DNA of 41,204 nucleotides from Meridianimarinicoccus zhengii (GCF_003254465.1 NZ_QDFI01000038.1:1-41204); one strand, 5' to 3'. Shown: positions 1 through 8,535, counted from the stretch's first letter. A program made the numbers and translations. The notes: generated by a model not told the origin, from the letters alone.

Positions 1-106
1 CCAGCAGGCGCCGGGCGTCGCGGGGCGCATCGTCGATCCCGGCCGCGGCGAGGCGCGCCACCCCGGCGGCCAGCAGCGCAGCGGCGTCGGTCGGGGCTTC
101 TGTCAC
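1..106 (-). CDS. prmC: PrmC (HemK) release-factor glutamine methyltransferase, N-terminal fragment
   Basis: Only the first 35 codons lie in the window; the rest runs off the left edge. Translation from a GTG whose bases overlap the prfA stop (GTGA) gives [20 protein letters not shown] and then a stretch ending [10 protein letters not shown]. This helical opening, with the R-DA-R-LL pattern, is typical of the N-terminal domain of PrmC. PrmC methylates the GGQ glutamine of class I release factors, so its position directly after prfA is the usual and functionally sensible arrangement. The four-base overlap suggests translational coupling. The assignment rests on the short N-terminus and the prfA-prmC synteny, because the catalytic NPPY motif is not in view. 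Confidence 0.75.
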   Translation of the reverse strand, partial: MTEAPTDAAALLAAGVARLAAAGIDDAPRDARRLL

Positions 107-1152
107 GGGGACATCTCGGCCAGCCGCGCGGCCTCGTCCTCGGAAATCAGCGCGTCGATGAACTCGTCCAGCTCCCCCGCCAGCACCGCGTCGAGCTTGT
201 AAAGCGTCAGGTTGATGCGGTGGTCGCTGACCCGGCCCTGAGGGAAGTTGTAGGTGCGGATGCGTTCCGACCGGTCGCCGGAGCCGACCTGCCCCTTGCG
301 GGTGGCGGCGCGTTCGTCGGCGGCGCGGCTGCGTTCGAGGTCATAGAGCTTGGTGCGCAGGACCTGCATCGCGATGGCGCGGTTCTGGTGCTGGGATTTC
401 TCGGCGCTGGTGACGACGATGCCGCTGGGGATGTGGGTGATCCGCACAGCTGAGTCGGTGGTGTTGACGTGCTGCCCGCCCGCGCCCGACGCGCGCATCG
501 TGTCGATGCGCAGATCGTTCGGGTCGATACGGATATCGACCTCCTCCGCCTCGGGCAGGACGGCGACGGTGGCGGCGGAGGTGTGGATGCGCCCGCCACT
601 TTCGGTTTCGGGCACGCGTTGCACCCGGTGAACGCCCGATTCGAATTTCAGCCGGGCGAAGACCCCGGCACCGCCGATCCGGGCCACGGCCTCGCGCAGG
701 CCGCCAAGCTCGGTGGGCTGGTGGTCGATCAGTTCGAACCGCCAGCCGCGCAGATCGGCATAGCGCTGGTACATGCGCAGCAGGTCTGCGGCGAACAGCG
801 CCGCTTCCTCGCCCCCCGTGCCGGGACGGATTTCAAGCATCGCGTTGCGGTCGTCGGCGGCATCGCGCGGCAACAGCGCGCGTTGCAGGTCGGCCTCGAT
901 CCCCGGCAGGGTGTCGCGCAGATCGGCCAGTTCGTCTTCGGCCAGCGCGCGCATGTCGGGGTCGGCCAGCATCGCCTCGGCCTCGGCCATGTCGGCGCGC
1001 AGCTTGCGATAGCGGCGCACCTGTTCCGCCACCGGGCGCAGGTCGGCATATTCGCGCCCCAGCGCCGCAAGATCGCCGTCACCGCCGGACATGGCGGCTT
1101 CGAGATATTCGAAGCGGGCGAGGATCTGGTCCAGTCTGTCGTCGGGTATCAT
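103..1152 (-). CDS. prfA: Peptide chain release factor 1
   Basis: RF1 recognises UAA and UAG in the ribosomal A site and triggers peptidyl-tRNA hydrolysis. The protein is 349 residues, slightly shorter than the usual 355-360. Visible landmarks are the helical N-terminal domain, the PxT anticodon-like tripeptide PET at 181-183 in [19 protein letters not shown], and the catalytic GGQ loop at 225-227 in [11 protein letters not shown]. The PxT form (rather than SPF) marks RF1, not RF2. The conserved [16 protein letters not shown] segment follows. The ATG start is preceded by AGGT about 9 bases upstream. It overlaps prmC, which should methylate Q227. Confidence 0.97.
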   Translation of the reverse strand: MIPDDRLDQILARFEYLEAAMSGGDGDLAALGREYADLRPVAEQVRRYRKLRADMAEAEAMLADPDMRALAEDELADLRDTLPGIEADLQRALLPRDAADDRNAMLEIRPGTGGEEAALFAADLLRMYQRYADLRGWRFELIDHQPTELGGLREAVARIGGAGVFARLKFESGVHRVQRVPETESGGRIHTSAATVAVLPEAEEVDIRIDPNDLRIDTMRASGAGGQHVNTTDSAVRITHIPSGIVVTSAEKSQHQNRAIAMQVLRTKLYDLERSRAADERAATRKGQVGSGDRSERIRTYNFPQGRVSDHRINLTLYKLDAVLAGELDEFIDALISEDEAARLAEMSP

Positions 1153-1207
1153 GGCCGCGACCTGTGCGCCGCGGCGCGGGTCCGGTCAAGTCCCCTGCAC
1201 GGGACGC

Positions 1208-1699
1208 CTAGGCGCCGGGCATCGGGACCGCATCGTCGATCCGTGCGAGCCAGCCTTCCAGCCGCGCGCGGTTCACGCCCATGTCGTCATAGCCGAATCG
1301 CAGGCGCGAGACCACGGCGAGCCGCGCGCCATCGCCATCCGGCAGGGCGCGCACGGTGATATAATCGGGAAAGCCGAACAGCGCCGAGCGCGCGATATAG
1401 GTCACGTGCCGATCGTCCACCGACCCTGCAAGCACGGTCACACGCGGCGACGCGCGGGCCACGCGGTCGAACGCGGCCATCAGCGCATCCGGGGACATGT
1501 CGAAGCGCGGGCTGTCCATGCCGTCTCCGCCGGGGCGCATCAGCACGGCGCCGGGAAATCCCGGCGGTTCCACGGTCACGGGGTCCACGTGCCAGCGCAC
1601 CGGGTCGCTGGGTGCCACGCGCACGAACACGGCGAAGGCCACGGCCAGTACGATCAGAATCCCGACAAGACCCGCGAAGCCGGTCATCATGTTGCGCAT
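1208..1699 (-). CDS. DUF1499 family membrane-anchored protein
   Basis: The 163-residue protein starts at MRNMMTGFAG, preceded by AGGGGAACGGG. A longer open frame exists but its extra residues look non-coding. One N-terminal hydrophobic segment (about residues 6-26, FAGLVGILIVLAVAFAVFVR) is followed by a soluble domain with the DUF1499 pattern: RWHVDP near the start, an internal FDRVAR, VTYIARSALFGFPDYITVR and a C-terminal SRLRFGYDDMGVNRAR. DUF1499 proteins are widespread and have no defined biochemical role. The gene stands alone downstream of a short gap before prfA and is divergent from mazG. The family call is from the motif pattern; function is unknown. Confidence 0.7.
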   Translation of the reverse strand: MRNMMTGFAGLVGILIVLAVAFAVFVRVAPSDPVRWHVDPVTVEPPGFPGAVLMRPGGDGMDSPRFDMSPDALMAAFDRVARASPRVTVLAGSVDDRHVTYIARSALFGFPDYITVRALPDGDGARLAVVSRLRFGYDDMGVNRARLEGWLARIDDAVPMPGA

Positions 1700-1819
1700 C
1701 GTCCCGTTCCCCTGTTGCCCGGCAAAGGATAGCGATCCGGGCGGGAATGCAAGGGGCGCGGGGGTGGACAGCACCCTGACGCCGCGCCATCACCGCCAGA
1801 CACGTGCAGCGGAGCCGCC

Positions 1820-2665
1820 ATGACCGACCAGACCCCCGATCCTGCCGCCGATCCCGTCCACGACCCCGACGGCGGCCTGCCGCGCCTGCTGGAGATCATG
1901 CGCCGGTTGCGCGATCCCGACACGGGCTGCCCCTGGGACATCGAGCAGGATTTCGACAGCATCGCCCCCTACACGATCGAGGAAGCCTATGAGGTCGCGG
2001 ACGCCATCGAACGCCGCGACTGGGACGGGCTGCGCGGCGAGCTGGGCGACCTGCTGTTGCAGGCGGTGTACCACGCGCAGATGGCCGATGAGGCGGGGCA
2101 TTTCAGCTTCGACGACGTGGTGCGCGGGGTGGCCGACAAGATGGTCGCGCGGCATCCCCATGTGTTCGGCGACGCCAGCCGCGACAAGAGCGCCGACCAG
2201 CAGGTCGCGGACTGGGAGGCGATCAAGGCCGCGGAACGCGCGGGCCGTGCGCAGGGTGGCGTTCTCGACGACGTGGCGCTGGCGCTGCCAGCGCTGATGC
2301 GGGCGGAGAAGTTGCAGAAACGCGCGGCACGGGTGGGATTCGACTGGCCGGACGTGTCCCATGTGCTCGACAAGCTGGCCGAGGAAAGCGCGGAACTGGT
2401 CGCGGCGCGCGACTCCGCGGACCAAGCGGCCATCGCGGACGAATTCGGGGACCTGCTGTTCGTGGTGGTCAACCTTGGCCGCCACCTGGGCGTGGACCCG
2501 GAGGCGGCCTTGCGCGGCACCAACGCCAAGTTCACCCGCCGCTTCCGCGCGATCGAGGCCGCGCTGGCCGAACAGGGCCGCAGCCCGCGCGATGCCACGC
2601 TGGACGAAATGGACGCGATCTGGACCGCCGCGAAACGGGCCGAGAAGGCTGGCGGCGCGGATTGA
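1820..2665 (+). CDS. mazG: MazG nucleoside triphosphate pyrophosphohydrolase
   Basis: MazG hydrolyses NTPs and dNTPs to NMP and pyrophosphate, a house-cleaning or stress-related role. The 281-residue protein has two tandem MazG helical domains. In the first, CPWDIEQDF is followed by the metal-binding pattern IEEAYEVADAI and later GELGDLLLQ. In the second, ESAELVAA and DEFGDLLFVVVNLGRHL repeat the E-E and E-xx-D arrangement. The ATG is preceded by GGAG with 8 bases of spacing. It is divergent from the DUF1499 gene and stands upstream of the iron-type binding protein, with about 125 bases between them and a promoter-like element there, so it is probably monocistronic. Confidence 0.95.
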   Translation: MTDQTPDPAADPVHDPDGGLPRLLEIMRRLRDPDTGCPWDIEQDFDSIAPYTIEEAYEVADAIERRDWDGLRGELGDLLLQAVYHAQMADEAGHFSFDDVVRGVADKMVARHPHVFGDASRDKSADQQVADWEAIKAAERAGRAQGGVLDDVALALPALMRAEKLQKRAARVGFDWPDVSHVLDKLAEESAELVAARDSADQAAIADEFGDLLFVVVNLGRHLGVDPEAALRGTNAKFTRRFRAIEAALAEQGRSPRDATLDEMDAIWTAAKRAEKAGGAD

Positions 2666-2708
2666 CACGGCGGTGCCCGGTCAGTTGAGTGTTTTTGTCG
2701 GGAAGTGA

Positions 2709-2737
2709 TTGACCCGAGTATTTCAGTCGTGTTTAAC
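2709..2737 (+). promoter_or_regulatory. Candidate sigma-70-type promoter for the iron-type binding protein gene
   Basis: TTGACC (2709-2714), a 17-base spacer and TTTAAC (2732-2737) lie 55 bases upstream of the binding-protein ATG, in a locally AT-richer stretch. The spacing is canonical and both hexamers are reasonable. No perfect RirA (TGA-N9-TCA) or Irr box could be recognised here, so iron control is not demonstrated. Confidence 0.45.
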
Positions 2738-2791
2738 GCTGCCCAAGCGCCGGACAGACCCGGTGCCCGCACCGAGAACATGGAGCGACCG

Positions 2792-3808
2792 ATGCTGAAA
2801 CATCTTCACTATGGCCTGACGACGGTTCTGGCCCTGAGCACGGCCCTGCCCGCGCTGGCCGACGTGAACATCTATTCCGCCCGCCATTACGACAGCGACG
2901 ACGAGATCTACGCCGCCTTCACCGAGGCGACGGGGATCGAGGTCAACCGCATCGAGGGCGACAGCGACGAGTTGATCGCGCGGATGCAGGCCGAGGGCGC
3001 GAACAGCCCCGCCGACATCTTCCTGACCGTCGATGCGGGCTGGATGTGGCGCGCCGACCAGGCCGGTCTGCTGGCCCCGGTGGACAGCGACGTGCTGAAC
3101 ACGCGCATCCCCGAATTCCTGCGCCATCCCGACGGGCACTGGTTCGGCATGTCCCAGCGCGCGCGGATCATCTGGTACGCGAAGGACCGCGTGGAAAACC
3201 CGCCCCAGACCTATGAGGACCTGGCCGACCCGCAATATGCCGGGCAGATCTGCATCCGGTCGTCCACGAACGTCTACAACCAGTCGCTCATGTCCTCGAT
3301 CATCGCGGCGAATGGCGAAGAGGCCGCACGGGCATGGGCCGAAGGCGTCCGCGCGAACATGGCGCGCGACCCGCAGGGCGGCGACACAGACCAACTGCGC
3401 GGCATCGTGTCGGGCGAGTGCGACATCGCGGTGGCCAACACCTATTACTTCCTGCGCGGCCTGACGGGCGACGTGGACGGGCTGACCGACAGCATCGACC
3501 AGATCGGCTGGGTCTGGCCCAACCAGAACGGCCGCGGCACGCATACCAACGTGGCCGCGATGGCGCTGACGGCGAACGCGCCGAACCCCGACGACGCGGT
3601 GGCGTTCATGGAGTTCATGACCACGGAATTCGCGCAGACCCATTTCGCCGACCAGAACAACGAATACCCGGCAGTGCCGGGCGTGCCGCTGGGCGAGGGC
3701 GTGGCCAGCATGGGCTTCTTCATCCCCGACAACACCACCGGCACGGCGGTCTATGGCGCGAACGCGGGCAAGGCGACCGAGATCTTCAACGCGGTCGGCT
3801 GGCCGTAA
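2792..3808 (+). CDS. Iron(III)-type ABC transporter periplasmic binding protein (FbpA/FutA-like)
   Basis: The 338-residue protein is a cluster-D-type ferric-ion-binding protein. The start at MLKHLHYG is chosen because GGAG lies 7 bases upstream and a signal peptide follows (hydrophobic TVLALSTALP, cleavage expected after ALA near residue 23). The mature protein begins DVNIYSARHYDSDDEIY, the typical FbpA/FutA opening with the Y-S-x-R-H-Y motif (28-33). The tyrosine pair in NTYYF (Y218, Y219) corresponds to the iron-ligand tyrosines of the family. No ATPase or permease is adjacent on this strand, but an FbpB-type permease lies at 5725-7401 on the other strand and is a plausible partner. Iron specificity is inferred from the motifs. 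Confidence 0.88.
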   Translation: MLKHLHYGLTTVLALSTALPALADVNIYSARHYDSDDEIYAAFTEATGIEVNRIEGDSDELIARMQAEGANSPADIFLTVDAGWMWRADQAGLLAPVDSDVLNTRIPEFLRHPDGHWFGMSQRARIIWYAKDRVENPPQTYEDLADPQYAGQICIRSSTNVYNQSLMSSIIAANGEEAARAWAEGVRANMARDPQGGDTDQLRGIVSGECDIAVANTYYFLRGLTGDVDGLTDSIDQIGWVWPNQNGRGTHTNVAAMALTANAPNPDDAVAFMEFMTTEFAQTHFADQNNEYPAVPGVPLGEGVASMGFFIPDNTTGTAVYGANAGKATEIFNAVGWP

Positions 3809-3844
3809 GCCACCGGGACGGCTCGGAACACGCGGCCAAGAGCG

Positions 3845-3877
3845 GAGGCGGGGGTGTTACATCCCCGCCTCTTTTTT
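3845..3877 (+). terminator. Rho-independent terminator after the iron-type binding protein
   Basis: A perfect 9-bp stem (GAGGCGGGG, 3845-3853, with CCCCGCCTC, 3863-3871) encloses a 9-base loop and is followed at once by six T residues. It lies 36 bases after the stop codon and is the cleanest intrinsic terminator on the + strand of the window. Confidence 0.92.
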
Positions 3878-3962
3878 CATGCCCGGGCCGTTGAGGTGGA
3901 CAACGCGGCGCGCGGCACGGACCCCGATCGGCGCCAGCCAAGCCCAAGCCACCGCCGGAACG

Positions 3963-3992
3963 AAAAAGGAGCGCGGCATCGCCACGCTCCTT
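3963..3992 (-). terminator. Rho-independent terminator for the VPxPA protein gene
   Basis: Read on the minus strand, AAGGAGCGTGGC pairs with GCCGCGCTCCTT (12 bp with one G-T pair, 3-base loop) and runs into TTTTT. It lies about 45 bases past the stop of the leftward gene, so the two convergent genes each have their own intrinsic terminator. Confidence 0.88.
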
Positions 3993-4035
3993 GACGACCG
4001 CGCCACCGGCGGCAGGCCGTCAGCGCCACGCCGGG

Positions 4036-4614
4036 TCAGGCTTTTGACCTCAGCCGACGCGCGAGCCCAAGGCCGCCAAGCCCGCCCGCAAGCAGCAGGC
4101 CGGCCGCGGGAACGGGCACCTCGGACACGTTGAATTCGACGAATCCCCCGCCCGGTGTCGCGGACTCGTGGAACCCGAGCCGGTAGGACCCCGCTTCGAG
4201 ACCGGAAAACAGGGTGTCCCCCGGAACGTTGCCCATGGCGCCGCTTGATGTCACGATATCGCAGGAGCCTGCGACAACCCCCGCCGCATCCTCGCAATAG
4301 TCGCTGTCGGACGTGAGCCGCATCGCGCTGCCGTCCATGAGCCTGTCGAGCGTGTAGCCGCTCATTCCGTCGGTCGAGACCACGTCGTCCTCGCCGTAGC
4401 GCGCGAGCGTCAGGCCGAAGGCGCGATCTGTCGTGAAATCGTAGTACCCGGTGAACGGGGTAGCACCCCAGTCGAAGCCAAGCCCGGTGGCCGCCACCGC
4501 CGTGCCGGTGCCTTCGAGCACTTGCGCGTCGTCGATGGTCACGGCCCCGGCCTGCGTGGACAGCGCCACAGCAAGGCTGGCGGTCGAGATGATTGGTGAG
4601 CTGTTTCTGATCAT
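4036..4614 (-). CDS. Secreted protein with VPxPA-type C-terminal sorting signal
   Basis: The 192-residue protein has an N-terminal signal-like segment (SPIISTASLAVALSTQAGA) and ends in VPVPAAGLLLAGGLGGLGLA plus the basic tail RRLRSKA. That is the tripartite layout of VPLPA-CTERM/PEP-CTERM signals: a short motif, a hydrophobic helix and a basic end. In known systems a membrane exosortase processes such tails. The body is acidic, rich in Gly, Ser and Thr, and has two Cys residues (in SDYCEDAAG and VAGSCDIV) that may form a disulfide. No enzymatic motif is recognised. GAGG lies 5 bases before the ATG. A second protein with a related tail is at 15044-16009. No exosortase gene is in the window. 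Confidence 0.75.
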   Translation of the reverse strand: MIRNSSPIISTASLAVALSTQAGAVTIDDAQVLEGTGTAVAATGLGFDWGATPFTGYYDFTTDRAFGLTLARYGEDDVVSTDGMSGYTLDRLMDGSAMRLTSDSDYCEDAAGVVAGSCDIVTSSGAMGNVPGDTLFSGLEAGSYRLGFHESATPGGGFVEFNVSEVPVPAAGLLLAGGLGGLGLARRLRSKA

Positions 4615-4998
4615 GGTTGCCTCATTCGCTTTTCGGCACGTTCAACCCTGAATTCCTGCACAACCTCGATCAACCCGACGGGGCAGAAATTTTTCGGCAT
4701 GGCCCGCGACGCGGCACGTCCTCGAATATCTTGCTTTCATGGAAAGATAATCCTGCATCACACCCTTCGGCACCCGACATTGTCGGCGGGTGCCCGCCGA
4801 GTCGGAAACGGGGCGCGGCGTCCGAATCACCGACTGAGGCGCGCAGGGGTCACCCGGATCTTGTCTTCCGTCGCAGACCACGGGCACGGGTTCCGGACCC
4901 CGCCCGTGCATCGGCGTCCGGATCGAATGCGCAGGAACCGGGTCGCGCGGGGCACGCGGGCCTGCGACGCATGCGGACCACTTGCCGGAGCGCCCGCC
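4615..4998. other. Intergenic region between divergent VPxPA and LysE-family genes
   Basis: About 384 bases carry no convincing gene. The stretch at 4680-4760 is AT-richer than its surroundings and contains a CTTTC-ATG-GAAAG palindrome. Two overlapping inverted repeats follow: CCGACA-T-TGTCGG (4774-4786) and TCGGCGGG-TG-CCCGCCGA (4783-4800). They could be an operator or a leader structure for either gene. No recognisable -35/-10 pair with correct spacing was found. Confidence 0.4.
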
Positions 4999-5598
4999 AT
5001 GACCGACACCACCCTTGCCCTTGTCGTCTTCCTGTTCCCGCTCGCGTTCAGCCCGGGCCCGGGCAACCTGTTCTTCGCCGCCCTCGGGGCGCGCGGGGGC
5101 CTTGCAGCGGCGGCCCCGGCGATGCTGGGCTACCACGTCGTCACATGGGGGGTGACCGCCGCCATGGGGTTCGGCACTGCCGGGGTCGCGCAGGCGGCGC
5201 CCGCCGCGCTGCGCGGGCTCCAGATCGTCGGCGGCCTGTACGTGCTCTATCTCGCCCATGGCCTGTGGCGGGCCGGGCCTGTCAGGACGGACAAGGCGGA
5301 CAGGGCATCCGGTCGGGCCGGGGTGGCGACCGGCGCGGCGCTGCTTCTGCTCAATCCCAAGGCCTATGTCATCATCGCGCTGATGTTCGCGCAGTTCGCC
5401 GACGCGGCGCACGGCCCCGTTGCCGTGTTCTGGATCGCCACGGTGTTCACGCTGAACAATCTCGTGGCCTTCACCTTCTGGACCGCTCTCGGCAACCGGC
5501 TGGCCGCGATCTGCGGCGACGCGCACGGCGCGCGATGGCTGAACACGGGTCTGGCGGCGTCCCTTGCCGGGGTCGCGGTCTGGATGCTCGCAACCTGA
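4999..5598 (+). CDS. LysE/RhtB-family amino-acid exporter
   Basis: The 199-residue integral membrane protein has about six hydrophobic segments, the usual size for LysE/RhtB permeases. The family signature near the N-terminus is FSPGPGNLFFAALGARGG, and LLLLNPKAYVIIALMFAQF in the second half is also typical. Such proteins export amino acids or their analogues by proton exchange; the substrate cannot be read from sequence. The start at MTDTTLALVVF is preceded by GGAG with 9 bases of spacing. The in-frame extension upstream lacks hydrophobic or conserved character. The stop codon directly abuts the 63-bp repeat array. Confidence 0.88.
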   Translation: MTDTTLALVVFLFPLAFSPGPGNLFFAALGARGGLAAAAPAMLGYHVVTWGVTAAMGFGTAGVAQAAPAALRGLQIVGGLYVLYLAHGLWRAGPVRTDKADRASGRAGVATGAALLLLNPKAYVIIALMFAQFADAAHGPVAVFWIATVFTLNNLVAFTFWTALGNRLAAICGDAHGARWLNTGLAASLAGVAVWMLAT

Positions 5599-5724
5599 CG
5601 TCCCGGCGCGCCGCGCGCTCGCAGGCGAAACGGTCCGCCGGACCGTTTCCGGGGAGCCTGCGGCCCCGGCGCTTCGCGCGTTCGCAGGCGAAACGGTCCA
5701 CTGGACCGTTTCTGGGGAGCCTGC
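5599..5724. repeat. Two tandem 63-bp palindromic units filling a convergent gap
   Basis: The 126 bases between the stop codons of the lysE-type gene (ends 5598) and the permease gene (ends 5725) consist of two 63-bp copies. Each copy has a 41-bp core (5621-5661 and 5684-5724) running from GCAGGC to GCCTGC around a 10-bp inverted repeat, GAAACGGTCC / GGACCGTTTC, with a 3-base centre (GCC in copy 1, ACT in copy 2). The roughly 20 bases before each core also match with a few substitutions. The strong symmetric hairpins suit a bidirectional terminator or a REP-like dispersed element; there is no T-tract. Confidence 0.9.
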
Positions 5725-7401
5725 TCACCCCGTTCTGATCGCGGTGCCTTCGGCGGCGGCCTCGGCTGCCGCGCTGCGCGTGTCGCGGTCGAGCGTGCGG
5801 CACAGCAGCGCCACGGGCACCAGCCCCACCGCCACCAGCACCAGCGACGGCACCGCCGCCTCGCGCAGCCGTTCGTCCGACGCCAGCCGGTGCGCCTGCA
5901 CCGCCAGCGTCTGGAAGTTGAACGGGTGCAGGATCAGCGTCGCGGGCAGTTCCTTCATCACGTCGACGAACACGATCAGCCCGGCGGTCAGCACGCTCGC
6001 CCGCGCGGCCGGCAGATGCACCCGGCCCAGCAGCCGCGGCCCCGACCTGCCCAGCGACCGCGCCACCGCGTCGTGGTGCAGCGGCACCGTTGCCATCCCG
6101 CTGTCATAGGCATTGAGCGCCGCGGCCATGAACCGCGCCATGTAGGCCAGCACCATCAGCCAGATCGACCCGGTGACCAGCAGCCCCGTCCGCACCCCGA
6201 AATTCGCGCGCATGAAGGCGTCGAGCGTGTTGTCGAAGGTGGCGAAGGGCACCATCAGACCCACCGCGATCACCCCGCCCGGCACGGCATAGCCCAGCCC
6301 CGCCCCGATCACCAACCCGCGCGACAGCCGCCCGGGCCGGACCCGCGCGCGAAAGGCGATCAGCACCGCCCCCGCCACGGTCAGCACCGATGCGATCGCG
6401 CCCAAAGACAGCGAGTTCACCAGCAGATCCCGGTAGCGCGGCGCCAGCAGGCTCTGCCCGCTGTCCATAGCCATCGTCCCCAGCATCACGAGCGGCCCGA
6501 GGAACCCGACAAGCACCGGCAGCCCGCAGAACGCCGCCGCCGCCCAGCCCGCGGCCCCGCGCAGCCGCACCTTCGCCATCGCGTCGAACCGCGGCCCGTG
6601 CTGCGCCGTGCGTGCCCGCCCGCGGCTGTAACGCTCCAGCCCCGCCAGCAGCAGCGCGAACATCAGAAGCGCCAGCGCCAGCTGCGCCGCCGCCCCCCGG
6701 TCGCCCACGGAAAACCACGCCTGGTAGATGCCCGTGGAAAACGTCTGCACGTTGAAATGCGCGACCGTCCCGTAATCCGCGATCGTCTCCATCACCGCCA
6801 GCAGCGTGCCGCCCGCGATGGCCGGGCGCGCCATGGGCAGCGCGACACGCCGGAACGCGCCCATGGGCGACTGACCCAGCGTGCGCGCGACAAGATAGGC
6901 ATTGGCCGATTGCTGCCGGAACGACGCCCGCGCCAGCAGGTAGACGTAAGGATAGAGCACAGCGATCAGCATCACGGCAGCCCCTTCAAGGCTGCGCACC
7001 TCGGGAAACCAGTAATCCCGCGGCCCCCAGCCGGTCACGTTGCGCAGCGCCGTCTGCACCGGGCCGGGATGGTCCAGCATCGCCGTATAGGCATAGGCCA
7101 GCACATAGGCCGGGAACGCCAGCGGCAGGGCCAGCGCGATCTCGAGCCACCGCGCGCCGGGAAAGCGGTAGACCGTCACCAGCCACGCCGCGCCGGACCC
7201 GATCACCGCCGTGCCCAGCGCGACCAGCAGCACAAGCGTCAGCGTCGTGCGGACATAGCCGGGCAGCACGGTGGACAGGACATTGCGCCAGGTTTCCAGG
7301 TCGCTGCCGAACGCCGCCAGCGCCGCCGCAAGGATCGGCAGCACGCAGACCGCCAGCACCGGCCATGCCAGCCACAGCATCAGTCGTTCGGCACGGGACA
7401 T
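5725..7401 (-). CDS. Iron(III)-type ABC transporter permease, two-domain (FbpB/ThiP-like)
   Basis: The 558-residue protein carries two homologous permease halves in one chain, as in FbpB, SfuB and ThiP, with about 12 membrane segments. Both halves show EAA-type loops: ARTLGQSPMGAFRRVALPMARPAIAGG in the first and ARSLGRSGPRLLGRVHLPAAR in the second. The late VDVMKELPATLILHPFNFQTLAV segment is characteristic of iron permeases. The start MSRAERLML has GGAG 9 bases upstream, and the longer frame before it looks like a leader. Its natural partner is the binding protein at 2792-3808. No dedicated ATPase is in this part of the window. Its stop touches the 63-bp repeat array. Confidence 0.88.
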   Translation of the reverse strand: MSRAERLMLWLAWPVLAVCVLPILAAALAAFGSDLETWRNVLSTVLPGYVRTTLTLVLLVALGTAVIGSGAAWLVTVYRFPGARWLEIALALPLAFPAYVLAYAYTAMLDHPGPVQTALRNVTGWGPRDYWFPEVRSLEGAAVMLIAVLYPYVYLLARASFRQQSANAYLVARTLGQSPMGAFRRVALPMARPAIAGGTLLAVMETIADYGTVAHFNVQTFSTGIYQAWFSVGDRGAAAQLALALLMFALLLAGLERYSRGRARTAQHGPRFDAMAKVRLRGAAGWAAAAFCGLPVLVGFLGPLVMLGTMAMDSGQSLLAPRYRDLLVNSLSLGAIASVLTVAGAVLIAFRARVRPGRLSRGLVIGAGLGYAVPGGVIAVGLMVPFATFDNTLDAFMRANFGVRTGLLVTGSIWLMVLAYMARFMAAALNAYDSGMATVPLHHDAVARSLGRSGPRLLGRVHLPAARASVLTAGLIVFVDVMKELPATLILHPFNFQTLAVQAHRLASDERLREAAVPSLVLVAVGLVPVALLCRTLDRDTRSAAAEAAAEGTAIRTG

Positions 7402-7538
7402 CGGCGCGCTCCGTCGGGGTGGCTTACGGTTTCGCTCGGGAATAGACCTCGCCCCGACGCGCCGCAACCGCTTTCGCCCCCTTCCCTCCGCCGCGGCCCC
7501 GTGGCTATCTGGCGCGGCACGACACGGGGGAAATCGCC

Positions 7539-8483
7539 ATGGCCGCAGCGCGCAAGATCATCATCGACACCGATCCGGGGCAGGACGACGCCGTGGCGAT
7601 CCTGCTGGCACTGGCCAGCCCGGACGAGATCGAGGTGCTCGGCATCACCGCCGTCGCGGGCAACGTTCCCCTGAACCTGACCGCGACGAACGCGCGGATC
7701 GTGTGCGAACTGGCCGGGCGGACGGATGTGAAGGTCTTCGCCGGGGCCGACCGCCCGCTCGTGCGCGCCCTGCGCACCGCTGAGCATGTCCATGGCGATA
7801 CCGGGCTGAACGGCCCGGCCCTGCCCAGCCCCACGATGCCGCTTCAGGATCGGCACGCCGTCGATTTCATCGTGGACACTCTGCGCCACGAGCCCGTGGG
7901 CACGGTAACGCTGTGTGCGCTCGGGCCGCTCACGAACCTCGCACTCGCGCTGGAACAGGCCCCCGACATCGCCCCGCGCATCGACCATGTCGTGCTGATG
8001 GGCGGCGCCTATTTCGAGGTCGGCAACATCACGCCCGCCGCCGAGTTCAACATCTACGTGGACCCGGAGGCCGCCCGCGCCGTCTTCGCCTGCGGCGCGC
8101 CGATCACCGTCATGCCGCTCGATGTGACACATAAGGCGTTGACCACCGAACCGCGCGTGACCGCGTTCCGCGACATGGGCACGCCCGTGGGCCGCGCGGT
8201 CGCGGAATGGACCGATTTCTTCGAACGCTTCGACAAGGAGAAATACGCGACCCCCGGCGCCCCCCTGCACGACCCCTGCGTGATCGCGTGGCTGATCCGG
8301 CCCGACCTGTTCTCGGGCCGCTTCGTCAATGTCGAGATCGAATGCGACAGCGACCTTACGCGCGGCATGACCGTGGCGGACTGGTGGGGCGTCACGGACC
8401 GCACGCCCAACGCCACCTTCATCGGCGACCTGGACGCGGACGGATTCTTCGACCTTCTGACAACAAGGATCGCGCGGCTCTGA
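7539..8483 (+). CDS. Inosine-uridine-preferring nucleoside hydrolase family protein
   Basis: Nucleoside hydrolases cleave the N-glycosidic bond of ribonucleosides to free base and ribose. The 314-residue protein is the usual length. The calcium-binding N-terminal signature DTDPGQDDA starts at residue 10. VVLMGGAYFEVGNITPAAEFNIYVDPEAA matches the second conserved block, with the N-xx-x-D-P-E-A pattern, and HDPCVIAWL near residue 245 supplies the C-terminal Asp ligand. GGGGGAAA lies before the ATG. It is divergent from the iron permease, with a 137-base gap, and stands alone. Substrate preference (purine or pyrimidine) is not resolved. Confidence 0.93.
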   Translation: MAAARKIIIDTDPGQDDAVAILLALASPDEIEVLGITAVAGNVPLNLTATNARIVCELAGRTDVKVFAGADRPLVRALRTAEHVHGDTGLNGPALPSPTMPLQDRHAVDFIVDTLRHEPVGTVTLCALGPLTNLALALEQAPDIAPRIDHVVLMGGAYFEVGNITPAAEFNIYVDPEAARAVFACGAPITVMPLDVTHKALTTEPRVTAFRDMGTPVGRAVAEWTDFFERFDKEKYATPGAPLHDPCVIAWLIRPDLFSGRFVNVEIECDSDLTRGMTVADWWGVTDRTPNATFIGDLDADGFFDLLTTRIARL

Positions 8484-8535
8484 CAGCCGCGATCTTCTGA
8501 CCCGAAATATCCCGGGGTCCGGGGCAGCACCCCGG
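8473..8535 (+). terminator. Paired hairpins after the nucleoside hydrolase
   Basis: CGCGGCT-CTGAC-AGCCGCG (8473-8491) spans the stop codon and is followed by ATCTTCT. A second hairpin, CCGGGGT (8512-8518) with ACCCCGG (8529-8535), follows closely. Neither has a long T-tract, so termination is plausible but may be factor-assisted. Confidence 0.45.

Noticed and set aside
2701-2733. A RirA or Fur box upstream of the iron-type binding protein
   Set aside because: The best TGA...TCA pairs have spacings of 10 and 14 rather than 9, and no 19-bp Fur-like palindrome is present.
5564-5730. CRISPR-like or coding interpretation of the 63-bp repeats
   Set aside because: Only two copies exist, with no unique spacers; the repeat core is a near-complete palindrome. 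Open frames across it merely reflect the repeat length being a multiple of three.
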